64,000 bases of DNA from CAVVKW01 sp963761705. Its GTDB lineage: Bacteria > Verrucomicrobiota > Verrucomicrobiia > Chthoniobacterales > JAATET01. Below are positions 36,149-44,350 of the stretch, piece after piece (positions within the stretch are counted from its first letter, which is position 1; each line of letters opens with the position of its first letter). A program made the translations under genes and the position numbers. A model generated the notes under the pieces. The model ran no database searches. It saw only the letters and a list, made by a program, of their open reading frames with translations, and was not told the origin of the DNA. The stretch is taken from NCBI GenBank assembly GCA_963761705.1, contig CAVXHK010000001.1:372001-436000 (forward strand), read 5' to 3'.

Positions 36149-37012
36149 TCAGCCGAGGCGCGCTTCCAGCCAAGCGATGCTGTCCCTCAGTACGTCGGAC
36201 TGAACGTAATCGTGCAGGATGTCATGGTGCGCCTCCGGGTAGTGAAAGTGCGAAGTCCCGTCGGTCTCGAGCAGTTCAACAAACCGGCTTATCTGTTCCG
36301 TCGTGATGAACAGATCGACCCCCGCGGAGAAGACCGCGACCGGGACCCGAATCTTCGAGCCAGACTCCGCCGCTCTGCCGATCAGAACGCCCATATCGCT
36401 GAGAAATTGCAGTGAAAATTGGTGGAGTCGGTAGGGAGCTTCCGCTAGCTCCCGCTGCCGCTCCGGTACCCTGGAGAGCGGGATTGCGTCCGGTCCCCGA
36501 TTCACAAACCAGTTCGGACTTAATCGCAAGGCCGGGAAACACAAACCCGCAAACCCAAGCACCGACCGAATCCACGCCGGGTTTCGCTGCCGCAGCGCAA
36601 CCACCGGGACGTAGAGCAAAGCCCCGACGACTTTCACCCCGGGGGACGCTAGGGCAACCAGAGCAAGCTGCGCTCCCATGCTGTCCCCGGCCAAAAAAAG
36701 GGGGATTCCCGGATGCTTCGACTGAATGAATACGAGGAAATCCGCCAGGTCCTCGAGCATCGCTCCGACGTTGAGACCCGCCCCACGCCGCGCAACGACG
36801 GGGTCCAGACCCTGACCTCGAGCGTTCCATCCAGCCACGCCGATTCCTTCTTCCGCGAGCCGGATCCCCAACGGCTCGAAATACTCGAACCGACTTCCGA
36901 GACCGTGCATCACGACGACAAACGCCCTCGGCGAGGCGGCGGGCATCCATTGCCCCCAATCAAAGCGATCACCGCGGCGAGTTTCAAATCCTGCTGGGTG
37001 GCGGGTAAACAT
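36149..37012 (-). CDS. Alpha/beta hydrolase, monoacylglycerol lipase-like
   Basis: 287 residues. An alpha/beta-hydrolase fold of the lysophospholipase/monoglyceride lipase group: VVVMHGLGSRFEYFEPLGIRLAEEG (oxyanion region HG), WNARGQGLD, nucleophile elbow GDSMGAQ, VFSAGVDLFI (Asp) and PEAHHDILHD (His). It is predicted to hydrolyse lipid esters; the substrate is not known. The ATG at 37012 was preferred because the frame upstream would run into the divergent secreted protein gene. It is convergent with guaD. Confidence 0.85.
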   Translation of the reverse strand: MFTRHPAGFETRRGDRFDWGQWMPAASPRAFVVVMHGLGSRFEYFEPLGIRLAEEGIGVAGWNARGQGLDPVVARRGAGLNVGAMLEDLADFLVFIQSKHPGIPLFLAGDSMGAQLALVALASPGVKVVGALLYVPVVALRQRNPAWIRSVLGFAGLCFPALRLSPNWFVNRGPDAIPLSRVPERQRELAEAPYRLHQFSLQFLSDMGVLIGRAAESGSKIRVPVAVFSAGVDLFITTEQISRFVELLETDGTSHFHYPEAHHDILHDYVQSDVLRDSIAWLEARLG

Positions 37013-37063
37013 CACGGGAAATTCTGTTGCATGGTTGGGAGCCTTCTGGAAAGCCTTTGCGCA

Positions 37064-37597
37064 ATGAAAACGCTCTCGCTTTGCCTCCTTACGCTCGCCG
37101 CTTCCGCCCTTGCTCTCTCGACCGCCGTCGCTGGACGCCTCGACGTTGCCGTCATTCAATACGGTGATGCGCGCGACGCGAACGAGCAGGCCGCCGCCTT
37201 CGCCGGAGAAAATCTTTTCAAGATTACCGACTCCGACAGCGTTGAGTCGTCAGACGCCGCCATCCGCGGAGGAAAAGTCGTCTTCGCACAGAGCCTCGTG
37301 ATCAGTCCCGGGTCCTCTTTCGCCTACTCGACCCGCATCGACGGGTCTCGAGCTGACGTATCCGGGACCTTTTCAGGCTCGAACGTCTCGATCGAAATCA
37401 CCGTCCAGGAAGGCATCAACATTGGCCTCCGGAAATTCAAAAGCAGCTCCTACTCCGCCTCCGGATCGGTCTCTGGCACCGCCAGCATCATCGGCATCAA
37501 AGCCAGCCGGGGGAAAACGGCCAGCGCGGTGAAGGGGATCCAGAAGGTCATCAGCACCAATTTCTCGACGCTCATCGTCGCCCAATACGTCAAATAA
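37064..37597 (+). CDS. Small secreted hypothetical protein
   Basis: 177 residues. A clear signal peptide (MKTLSLCLLTLAASALALSTAVAG) precedes a Ser/Gly/Ala-rich mature region with alternating polar-hydrophobic strands (SFAYSTRIDGSRADVSGTFSGSNVSIEITVQEG), suggesting an all-beta fold. No cysteines are in the mature part. I do not recognise the family. It is divergent from the lipase gene, and its 3' end borders the DnaA-box region. Confidence 0.65.
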   Translation: MKTLSLCLLTLAASALALSTAVAGRLDVAVIQYGDARDANEQAAAFAGENLFKITDSDSVESSDAAIRGGKVVFAQSLVISPGSSFAYSTRIDGSRADVSGTFSGSNVSIEITVQEGINIGLRKFKSSSYSASGSVSGTASIIGIKASRGKTASAVKGIQKVISTNFSTLIVAQYVK

Positions 37598-37890
37598 ACC
37601 GCCGTTCCATCCCGGTGCACAGCTTGTGAATAAGAAGCGAGCATCTCTGAATGACTGTGGCTATCCAGAGAATCGCTCTGCCTTTTGATCAGCCCCTCGG
37701 ACGAGATCCAAATCCATTCACACGACAAAAAGGCCGTGGAACAGGCTCCGATGCAATGAGGAACAACGATCTTGCGGGTTATTCACACCCTTAAGATTAT
37801 TAAGAAATAAGACCCATCCAAAAAGATAATCCATAACAGTGTGGATAAGTTCCCAAGGCGAGACCTCGCGGGTAGCCAGCGGGCCGTGAT
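37598..37890. other. Candidate replication origin: DnaA-box cluster with AT-rich run
   Basis: A 293-bp gene-free stretch with three perfect matches to the DnaA-box consensus TTWTNCACA: TTATTCACA on the minus strand at 37625-37633, TTATTCACA on the plus strand at 37779-37787, and the strict TTATCCACA on the minus strand at 37840-37848. Between the last two lies an AT-rich run (ttaagattattaagaaataa and onward, 37791-37836) that could serve as a duplex-unwinding element, in an otherwise GC-rich region. dnaA is not adjacent. The gap is bounded by the end of the small secreted gene and the 3' end of the ABC ATPase gene, so no promoter needs to be here. Confidence 0.6.
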
Positions 37891-38623
37891 TTAGTATTTG
37901 AAAACGCGCTCGAGGAAGCGCCGGGTCGCCGGTCGTTGTGGCTGATCGAAAAATTCGGGGCCGGACGCGGATTCGGTGATCGTCCCGTCGGCGACGAAGG
38001 CGACGAGGTCGGCGGCGTGGCGGACGAAAGGCATCTCGTGGGAAACGAGGAGGAGGGAGCGGTTTTCGGTGCGGAGTTCGTCGATGAGATCGAGAACTTC
38101 GCCGGTCATTTCCGGGTCGAGGGCGGATGTCGGTTCGTCGAGGATGACGAATTGGGCGTCGATCGCAATCGCTCGGGCGATGGCGACTCGTTGGCGCTGG
38201 CCGCCAGAGAAGCTCGGCGGGGCGCTTGGCCGCGTGGGGTGCGAGCTGGAGGCGTTCGAGGATCGCGGTGGCAGTGGCGCGGGCGGCGGTGGGGGATTTC
38301 CCGTGAACTTGGACCAGGGGAAGGACGATGTTGTCGAGGGCGGTGAGGTGGGGGAAGAGGTTGTAAGCTTGGAAGACGATGCCGATGCGGGAGCGGTAGG
38401 CGCGAAGGGCGGATTCGGTCGAGGGAATGGTTTCGCCGTTCACTTCGATCGTGCCCGAGTCGGGAGTGGTCAGGCCGGCTATCAAGCGAAGGAGGGTCGA
38501 CTTGCCGCCGCCGGAGGGACCGACGAAAGCGAGCACGTGGTCGAATTCGTAGCGACCGCTGAGATGATCGATCACGACTTGGTCGCCGAAGGCCTTAGAG
38601 ACATCGTTGAACTCAAGTGTCAT
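37891..38623 (-). pseudogene. Polar amino-acid ABC transporter ATP-binding protein, frameshifted
   Basis: The first frame runs from MTLEFNDVSKAFG (ATG at 38623) with Walker A GPSGGGKST and Q-loop VFQAYNLFPHLTALDN to KRPAEL. After a net one-base insertion near 38206-38213 the sequence resumes in another frame with SGGQRQRVAIARA (ABC signature), LDEPTSALDPEM (Walker B) and the H-loop LLVSHEMPFVRHAAD, ending ERVFKY. The repaired protein is about 243 residues and matches GlnQ/ArtP-type ATPases of polar amino-acid importers. It overlaps the permease gene by 11 bp. It is probably intact in the organism. Confidence 0.85.
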
Positions 38624-39392
38624 AGTGAAAGCGACGTTCCAGCCAGCGGGCTGCCAGTGAGATGGTGAGTGTGAGGGCGAGGTAGCCGAAGAGGAGCGGG
38701 GTGAAGGCGGCGAGGGTGCTGTAGGTGGCGGAGTTGATCTGGGTTGCCGCGTGGGTGAACTCAAGCAGTCCGATGATTGAGAGGAGGGACGAGTCTTTGA
38801 TGAGAGTGGCGAATTGGCCGGTGAGCGGCGGGAGGGTTTGGCGGAGGGCTTGGGGGAAAATGACGAAGCGGAGAGTCTGGACGGGCGTGAGGCCGATGGC
38901 CCGGGCGCTGTCGAGTTGGGAGTTGCCGACGCTCTCGATGCCGGCCCGGATCATTTCGGCAATGTAGGCGGCGCTGAAATTCGACAGGACGAGGACGCCG
39001 AAAACGAACCGGCTCTGGAGGTCGACGGCGTCGGCGATGACGTAGAAGCCGAAGAGAATCTGGACGAGGAGCGGGGAGCCGCGGATGAGTTCGACGTGAA
39101 GCGACGCCAAGGAGCGGACGATCAGGACCGAGGAGCGCCGAGCGAGCGCTATGAGGAGGCCGAAGATGGAACTGAGGACCAGCGAGACGATCGAGATCTG
39201 GATGGTGAGAACAAATCCACGCCAGAAGAGGACGCGGTAATCCCAGATGACGGTCGAGCCGCGAAGGGTGATGAGCAGGATGGCGGTGCTGACTGCCGCG
39301 ACGAGAAGACCGAGGAGGGTGAAGGTCGTGAGGCGGACGAGCCGCGAAGCTGGGCGCTCGGGGGTGTCGAGGAAGAGCGACAGGATGGTCAC
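38613..39392 (-). CDS. Polar amino-acid ABC transporter permease (His/Glu/Gln/Arg type)
   Basis: 259 residues with about six hydrophobic segments. It shows the HisM/GlnP-type topology (FWRGFVLTIQISIVSLVLSSIFGLLIALAR) and the EAA-loop region YIAEMIRAGIESVGNSQLDSARAIGLTPVQTLRFVIFPQALRQTLPPL. This is the coupling motif that docks on the ATPase. The ATPase gene overlaps it downstream. No periplasmic binding protein gene is adjacent, so the substrate cannot be named. Confidence 0.9.
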   Translation of the reverse strand: MTILSLFLDTPERPASRLVRLTTFTLLGLLVAAVSTAILLITLRGSTVIWDYRVLFWRGFVLTIQISIVSLVLSSIFGLLIALARRSSVLIVRSLASLHVELIRGSPLLVQILFGFYVIADAVDLQSRFVFGVLVLSNFSAAYIAEMIRAGIESVGNSQLDSARAIGLTPVQTLRFVIFPQALRQTLPPLTGQFATLIKDSSLLSIIGLLEFTHAATQINSATYSTLAAFTPLLFGYLALTLTISLAARWLERRFHYDT

Positions 39393-39494
39393 AGGGCGCG
39401 GGATGAGGTCATTCCGAACGGGAAGGGGGGAAGAAGATGAAGAGATTGAAATCCATTCACTTTCTTCTTCATCCCGTCCCCCGGTTCCAAAGCA

Positions 39495-40276
39495 TCATTC
39501 CTGGATCGCGATGCGCTCGAGCGCCAGAGCTCGCCCCGAGTTCTCGTCGATATCGACTTGGAGACCGCAGAGGCGGACGGGGCCTTTGGCGATGGGGAAG
39601 GGGATGGGGAGATTCGTTTTAAACCGGTGGAGAACGGGTTCGTAGTCGCGACCGATCACCGAGTTGACGGGTCCACACATGCCGGCGTCGCAGAGGAAGG
39701 CGGTGCCCTTCGGGAAGATCCGCTCGTCGGCGGTCTGGACGTGGGTGTGGGTGCCGACGACGGCGGAAACCCGGCCGTCGAGGTGCCGACCCATGGCGAC
39801 CTTTTCGCTCGTCGTCTCGCAGTGCATGTCGACGAAGATCACTTTCGTTTCCAGTGAGAGCTTGGCGATCTCGGCGTCGGCGACGAGGAAGGGATTGTCG
39901 AGCGTGTTGGGCATGAAGGTGCGACCTTGGAGATTCAGGACGGCAACTTTGCCTTTGGCGGTCTGGAGAACGACGCTGCCAGCGCCCGGAGCACCGGCGG
40001 GGTAGTTGGCGGGTCGGAGGAGGCGGGCGCAGTCGGGATCCATGCGGCGAGTTCCTTCTGATCCCAAACGTGATCGCCCGTGGTGATGACGGCGACGCCG
40101 CAGCGAAGGAGGTCGATGGCGATCTTCTGCGTGATGCCGCGGCCCTGGGCAGCGTTTTCGCCGTTGACGATGACAAAGTCGATCTGGCGGTTCTGGCGAA
40201 GTAGCGGGACTTGTTTGATGACGGCCTGGCGGCCAGGTTCGCCCACGATGTCGCCGAGGAAAAGAATGCGGATCAT
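39495..40276 (-). pseudogene. ymdB: YmdB-family metallophosphoesterase, frameshifted
   Basis: The first frame from the ATG at 40276 has the metal-binding FLGDIVGEPGR, VIVNGENAAQGRGI and TTGDHVWDQKELAA. A frameshift near 40041-40055 (net one base missing) moves to the frame reading DPDCARLLRPANYPAGAPGAG, NLQGRTFM, VIFVDMHCETTSEK, VVGTHTHVQTADERI, LCDAGMCGP, ending ALERIAIQE. Together this is the TIGR00282/YmdB family, about 260 residues. In Bacillus YmdB is a 2',3'-cyclic-nucleotide phosphodiesterase affecting sporulation and biofilm; the role here is unknown. It is divergent from the amidase gene. Confidence 0.85.
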
Positions 40277-40324
40277 TTTGAAATTTTAGGATGTCGCGTC
40301 CGGTCGCGCTTGGGCAACTTGACG

Positions 40325-41551
40325 GTGGTGAAGTTATTTCCGGTCTTTGTCGCTCTGGGGTTTGGTCTTGGTTTGGCCATCCTCGCGCACGCGCGAAAGC
40401 TGAGTCCGCTGGCACCGGAACCCAAGTGGTCAGAGCTCAACAAATATCAGCAATCAATCACGCGGGAAGATTTTCTGTATTTGCTCGATGAGGTCTACGC
40501 GCCGGGCGGGGCCTGGAAACAGGTGATCGAAGTCAATGGCGACACCGCGTCGATCCGAACGTCGAGGGGAGGAGAACCGTTCGTCCTGCGGTTCGCGGAG
40601 TCGAGTCGAAGGGTGCAGCCAATCGAAAGGAATTGGCGTCGGCGGTCCCAGCTCGGACCCAGGACGAAGGCCAAGCCGCTGCTCGGAGTCCGGATCGGAC
40701 TGGACCCCGGGCATCTGGGCGGAGACTACGCGAAAATGGAAGAGCGGTGGTTTCGAATCGGGAATTCGAAGCCGGTGACGGAAGGGGACATGACTCTGGC
40801 CGTGGCGGAGTTGATCAAACCGCAGCTGGAAGAACTGGGGGCCAAAGTTTTCCTGACGCGCTCGAAGCCGGGACCGGTGACTTCGCTTCGACCGAGCCGG
40901 TTGCGAGACGAGGCTCGGGAGTCGCTGGAGGAAAGTGGGTCCAGGGTGAGCAAGGCTGCCATCGAGACGGAAGCGGAACGGTATTTTTACCGGGTTGGTG
41001 AGATCCGGGAGCGGGCGAAGCTGGTGAACGAAAAGCTCAAGCCGGACCTCGTGCTTTGCTTGCACTTTAACGCGGAATCCTGGGGAAATCCCGACAAGCC
41101 GAAGCTCGTGGACGACAACCACCTTCATTTTCTCGTCACGGGCGCGTTCAGCGCGAAGGAGCTCGCGTATGACGATCAGCGCTTCGACATGTTGGTGAAG
41201 CTGTTGTCGCGGGCCTACGGCGAGGAGTTGGCGGTCACGGAAGCGGTTGCCAACGCGATGCGCAAGGCGACCGGACTTCCGCCCTACGTCTACCGGGGGT
41301 CGAACGCCGTGAAGGTCGGGACGAGTCCCTACGTGTGGGGCCGCAACCTACTCGCGAACCGGCTGTTCGAGTGCCCGGTCGTCTACGTCGAGCCTTACGT
41401 GATGAACAGCAAGGCTGTCTTCGCGCGCGTGCAGGCGGGGGATTTTTCCGGTAAAAAGGCGGTCGGCGGTGAAATGCAGGAGAGTATCTACCGGGAATAT
41501 GCCCGGGGAATCGTGCAGGGTCTCGTCGACTACTACTCCGTAAACAAATGA
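40325..41551 (+). CDS. N-acetylmuramoyl-L-alanine amidase (Amidase_3)
   Basis: 408 residues. An N-terminal membrane anchor or signal segment (VVKLFPVFVALGFGLGLAILAHA) precedes a linker and an Amidase_3 catalytic domain: VRIGLDPGHLGGDYAKMEERWF (Zn-ligand His), DMTLAVAELIKPQLEELGAKVFLTR, and LVLCLHFNAESWG (second Zn-ligand His). It cleaves the amide bond between muramic acid and the peptide stem in wall turnover or cell separation. No ATG precedes the anchor; GTG at 40325 or 40328 is the likely start. Its stop overlaps the parA start (ATGA). Confidence 0.82.
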   Translation: MVKLFPVFVALGFGLGLAILAHARKLSPLAPEPKWSELNKYQQSITREDFLYLLDEVYAPGGAWKQVIEVNGDTASIRTSRGGEPFVLRFAESSRRVQPIERNWRRRSQLGPRTKAKPLLGVRIGLDPGHLGGDYAKMEERWFRIGNSKPVTEGDMTLAVAELIKPQLEELGAKVFLTRSKPGPVTSLRPSRLRDEARESLEESGSRVSKAAIETEAERYFYRVGEIRERAKLVNEKLKPDLVLCLHFNAESWGNPDKPKLVDDNHLHFLVTGAFSAKELAYDDQRFDMLVKLLSRAYGEELAVTEAVANAMRKATGLPPYVYRGSNAVKVGTSPYVWGRNLLANRLFECPVVYVEPYVMNSKAVFARVQAGDFSGKKAVGGEMQESIYREYARGIVQGLVDYYSVNK

Positions 41552-42357
41552 AGACCATTGCGATAGCGAATCAAAAGGGTGGCGTCGGCAAGACGACGAC
41601 GTCGGTAAATCTGGCGGCCGCGCTGGCTGCGAAGGGCAGCCGGGTGCTCTTGATCGACCTGGATTCACAGGGCAACGCCACGAGCGCGATGGGTGTCGCC
41701 GAGGAGTCGAACGGGAGCCTTTATTACTCGTTGACGGGCGAAAAGCCGGCAACCGAGCTGGTGTTGCCGACGCGGATGGAAAATCTCTGGGCGATTCCGG
41801 CGGACCTCGATCTGGCTGGCGCGGAGATGGTCGTGGCGCAATCCGATTCGCACATGACGCAGCTTCGCGAGGCGTTTGCGGGCCTGCGCGAGTCTGGACA
41901 ATTCGATTACGCGTTGCTCGACTGTCCGCCGTCCGTCGGGCTGGTGATGACAAACGCGCTCGTGGCCGCCGACGAGATCCTCATTCCGATCCAAGCGGAA
42001 TACTACGCTCTCGAGGGACTCTCGACGCTCATGTTGGTGATCAATCAGATCCGCGAGGCGGCGAATCCAAGGCTGGCAATCTCCGGCATGGTGATGACGA
42101 TGGTCGATCTGCGAACCAACTTGAACCAAGCGGTAGTGCGCGACGTGCGTGAGCACTTTGAGGAAGTCGTCTACGAGGTGACGATTCCCCGCTCGGTGCG
42201 GTTCGGCGAAGCACCGAGTTTCGGTCGGACGATTTTCGAACACGACGCGAAAGGGACTGGCTCGGAGGCTTACGCGGCGTTGGCCGACGAGTTTATGGCG
42301 CGGCAAGCGGCGGGGACGCGGTTCGTGAGTCCGCCGGCTGTGGTGGAAGAGAGTTAG
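41548..42357 (+). CDS. parA: ParA/Soj-family chromosome partitioning ATPase
   Basis: 269 residues, chromosomal Soj type with no N-terminal HTH extension. The deviant Walker A is IANQKGGVGKTTTSVNLAAALA with the signature lysine. LLIDLDSQGNATSAMGV, DYALLDCPPSVGLVMTNALVAAD (Walker B) and IPIQAEYYALEGLSTLM follow. It drives origin segregation by binding non-specific DNA and responding to ParB on parS. No parB follows; the next gene is pyrE. It is translationally coupled to the cell-wall amidase upstream. Confidence 0.92.
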   Translation: MKTIAIANQKGGVGKTTTSVNLAAALAAKGSRVLLIDLDSQGNATSAMGVAEESNGSLYYSLTGEKPATELVLPTRMENLWAIPADLDLAGAEMVVAQSDSHMTQLREAFAGLRESGQFDYALLDCPPSVGLVMTNALVAADEILIPIQAEYYALEGLSTLMLVINQIREAANPRLAISGMVMTMVDLRTNLNQAVVRDVREHFEEVVYEVTIPRSVRFGEAPSFGRTIFEHDAKGTGSEAYAALADEFMARQAAGTRFVSPPAVVEES

Positions 42358-42412
42358 GCGGTGCGCTCGTTTGGGTTGGTGATCGGCTGGAAGCCGATGC
42401 CACAATGAGGCG

Positions 42413-42978
42413 ATGAGTGAGATCCTAGACCTATTTCGTCAGACGGGGGCGCTGCTCAATGGACATTTTCTATTGAGGAGCGGCTCCACAGCCGGGAGTT
42501 TTTTCAGTGTGCGTTGTTGTTGCAAGACACGGCGGTGGCCTCGCGGGTCTGTGGCGAGTTGGCGGATAGGCTGCGGAAATACGATGCGCCAACGGTGGTG
42601 TCGCCGGCCGTCGGTGGGATCATTGTCGGCCAGGAGGTGGCTCGTCAGCTCGGGCGGAGGCACGTCTTCGCGGACAAAGATGGCGAGGGTGGGTTGGTGC
42701 TCAAGCGGGGATTCACGATTGCGAGGGGTGAACGGGTGATCGTCGCGGAGGACGTGGTGACGCGGGGGGGACGGGTGCAGGAGACGCTGGACATCGTCCG
42801 CGCTCACGGCGGAGTGGTCGTCGCGATCGGGAGCATCGTGGATCGGAGCGGGGGAAATTTGCCGGATTTCGGATGTCCGTTCGTTGGGCTGGTGCAGATG
42901 ACGCCGGAAACGTTTACGGCGGACGCGGTGCCGGAGGATTTGCGGGACGTGCCGGCGGTGAAGCCCGGGAGTGTGTGA
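42413..42978 (+). pseudogene. pyrE: Orotate phosphoribosyltransferase, frameshifted
   Basis: The first frame from the ATG at 42413 gives MSEILDLFRQTGALLNGHFLLRSG. One missing C near 42481-42487 then shifts the frame; after repair it reads LHSREFFQCALLLQDTAVAS. The remaining sequence includes VVSPAVGGIIVGQEVARQLG, the PRPP motif RVIVAEDVVTRGGRVQETLDIVRAHGG and CPFVGLVQM. The repaired protein is about 188 residues, normal for PyrE. It makes OMP in pyrimidine biosynthesis. It is likely intact in the organism. Confidence 0.88.
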
Positions 42979-43009
42979 CGAGCGAGGCGAGACGGCTCCC
43001 GCGGGCGTG

Positions 43010-43028
43010 GGTGCCGAACTTCGGCACC
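43010..43028. terminator. Hairpin between convergent pyrE and pseudopilin genes
   Basis: GGTGCCGAA and TTCGGCACC are complementary around a single C, which gives a realistic stem of seven pairs with a 5-nt loop. It lies 32 bp after the pyrE stop and is followed by a C-run rather than a T-run. Position suggests a terminator. Confidence 0.5.
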
Positions 43029-43052
43029 AAGGTGGTGCCGCCCCCCCTTGAA

Positions 43053-43628
43053 CTATCTCGCGTGGTCGACGAGCACGTTGTCGAGGTCGCGGACGGAGCC
43101 GTCGGGAAAGATCATGAGCGCACCGTGGCCGTGGATGTTCCCAATCTCGACGAGCCAAGGCATGTTTGACCACTTGAGCGGCGTGATCGGGTTCGCGTCG
43201 AACATGGTTGGCGAATAGTGGATGAGGGGTGAGCCGCCGTCTTTGGTGATCGCGCCGAGGCGGGTGATGCCCGGGCAGGTCCAGGCGGACTCGGAGACGT
43301 CGTAGGGCTCGAGTTTATCGATCCACCACTGGCCGTATTCTTTCTCCTCGTTCTGGGTGAACTTGGGCTGCTGGGGCCAGTTGCCGACGTCCTTGAGGTA
43401 GGTGTCGAGGCCGATGTAAAGCACGCGGAGGTTGGCGGTGCAGGCGGCTCGATCGCCGACACCGTGCATGCGGCTGAAGACGCCGACGAGCAGCGTGGCG
43501 ATGATGACTATGATGCCCAGAACGGCAAGAAGCTCCACGAGGGTTAAACCCGTGGAGCTTCTCGAGAAGCTGTGAATGTTCTTCAGAAGAACTGCTTTTC
43601 CGCTAGTTGCTCGTTGCGGTGCCAGCAC
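43053..43628 (-). CDS. Type II secretion/type IV pseudopilin-like protein
   Basis: About 191 residues. The prepilin leader ends in SSTG and is followed by the methylated-N-terminal helix LTLVELLAVLGIIVIIATLLVGVFSRM, with Glu at +5. The remainder contains AACTANLRVLYIGLDTYLKDVGNWPQ and ends with a FPDGSVRDLDN motif, the short-pseudopilin form abundant in Verrucomicrobia and Planctomycetes. Such proteins are cleaved by prepilin peptidase and may form exported filaments. No ATG precedes the leader; a GTG at 43628, inside the upstream gene, is the best start. Confidence 0.8.
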   Translation of the reverse strand: MLAPQRATSGKAVLLKNIHSFSRSSTGLTLVELLAVLGIIVIIATLLVGVFSRMHGVGDRAACTANLRVLYIGLDTYLKDVGNWPQQPKFTQNEEKEYGQWWIDKLEPYDVSESAWTCPGITRLGAITKDGGSPLIHYSPTMFDANPITPLKWSNMPWLVEIGNIHGHGALMIFPDGSVRDLDNVLVDHAR

Positions 43629-44286
43629 CAGTCGCGGTGCCCTGGGCGATCACGCTGCTCCGGACTCCTTGAAACGTGAAGGGGTTTGGGATCACGGTGG
43701 GGTCTGGCTGGAGGTTGCCTCCGGGGATGACGAACGAGTTTGTGAAGACGAGGTTGTCGGGAACGATGGAGTTGCCGGTGATCGAGACGTCTGGAATGAA
43801 AATGACCGTGTTGGTCTCCGCCGCGGCGCTGGTCACCTGACCGTCTCCGCTGAAGGATGAGAGACGATCCTCGAGGTCGAGACTGCCTTCGAAGGAACCG
43901 TTGGCGCGATTGCCACGAACGATGAAGACGAGCGGGAGCTCCGTCGAACCTTGGTCGTTGGTCGGGACTTGGAAGTCTTGTCCGCCGAGGACACCGGCGA
44001 GGTCTTTGCCGGTGATCGAAGCCGTCACGTTACCGCTCACGACGTTGCCATTTACGAAAAAGACGTAGGTGTTAGCTCCGGGAAGTTGGGTCTGCACCCC
44101 GCTCTGGTAAGCGAAGCGGATGACCCCGGTCAGATTGTCACCGCGAGCGGTGGCTTGGTAGCTGCCGTCGATGCCGCTCTGGAGGGGCGAGAGATTGGAG
44201 AAGGGACCGGGGCCACCGAAGGAGCCGGCTTGCGAAACACCCATGGAGACCAGGGCAACGAGCGAGGAGAGGATGGGGAGCTTCAT
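43603..44286 (-). CDS. Secreted hypothetical protein, Gly/Ser/Asn-rich
   Basis: 227 residues, not recognised. A signal peptide (MKLPILSSLVALVSMGVSQA) leads into a beta-rich, low-complexity mature protein with GSFGGPGPFSNLSPLQSGIDGSYQATARGDNLTG and VNGNVVSGNVTASITG. There is no PEP-CTERM tail and no cysteines. The pseudopilin gene follows on the same strand with a 26-bp overlap if its GTG start is right, so the two are probably cotranscribed. Confidence 0.65.
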   Translation of the reverse strand: MKLPILSSLVALVSMGVSQAGSFGGPGPFSNLSPLQSGIDGSYQATARGDNLTGVIRFAYQSGVQTQLPGANTYVFFVNGNVVSGNVTASITGKDLAGVLGGQDFQVPTNDQGSTELPLVFIVRGNRANGSFEGSLDLEDRLSSFSGDGQVTSAAAETNTVIFIPDVSITGNSIVPDNLVFTNSFVIPGGNLQPDPTVIPNPFTFQGVRSSVIAQGTATGAGTATSN

Positions 44287-44350
44287 AGTTTTGTTTTGCG
44301 GATGAGATTTCATTTTGGCCGGGAGGGGTCAAGTGCTTTCTGCCGTGGAC

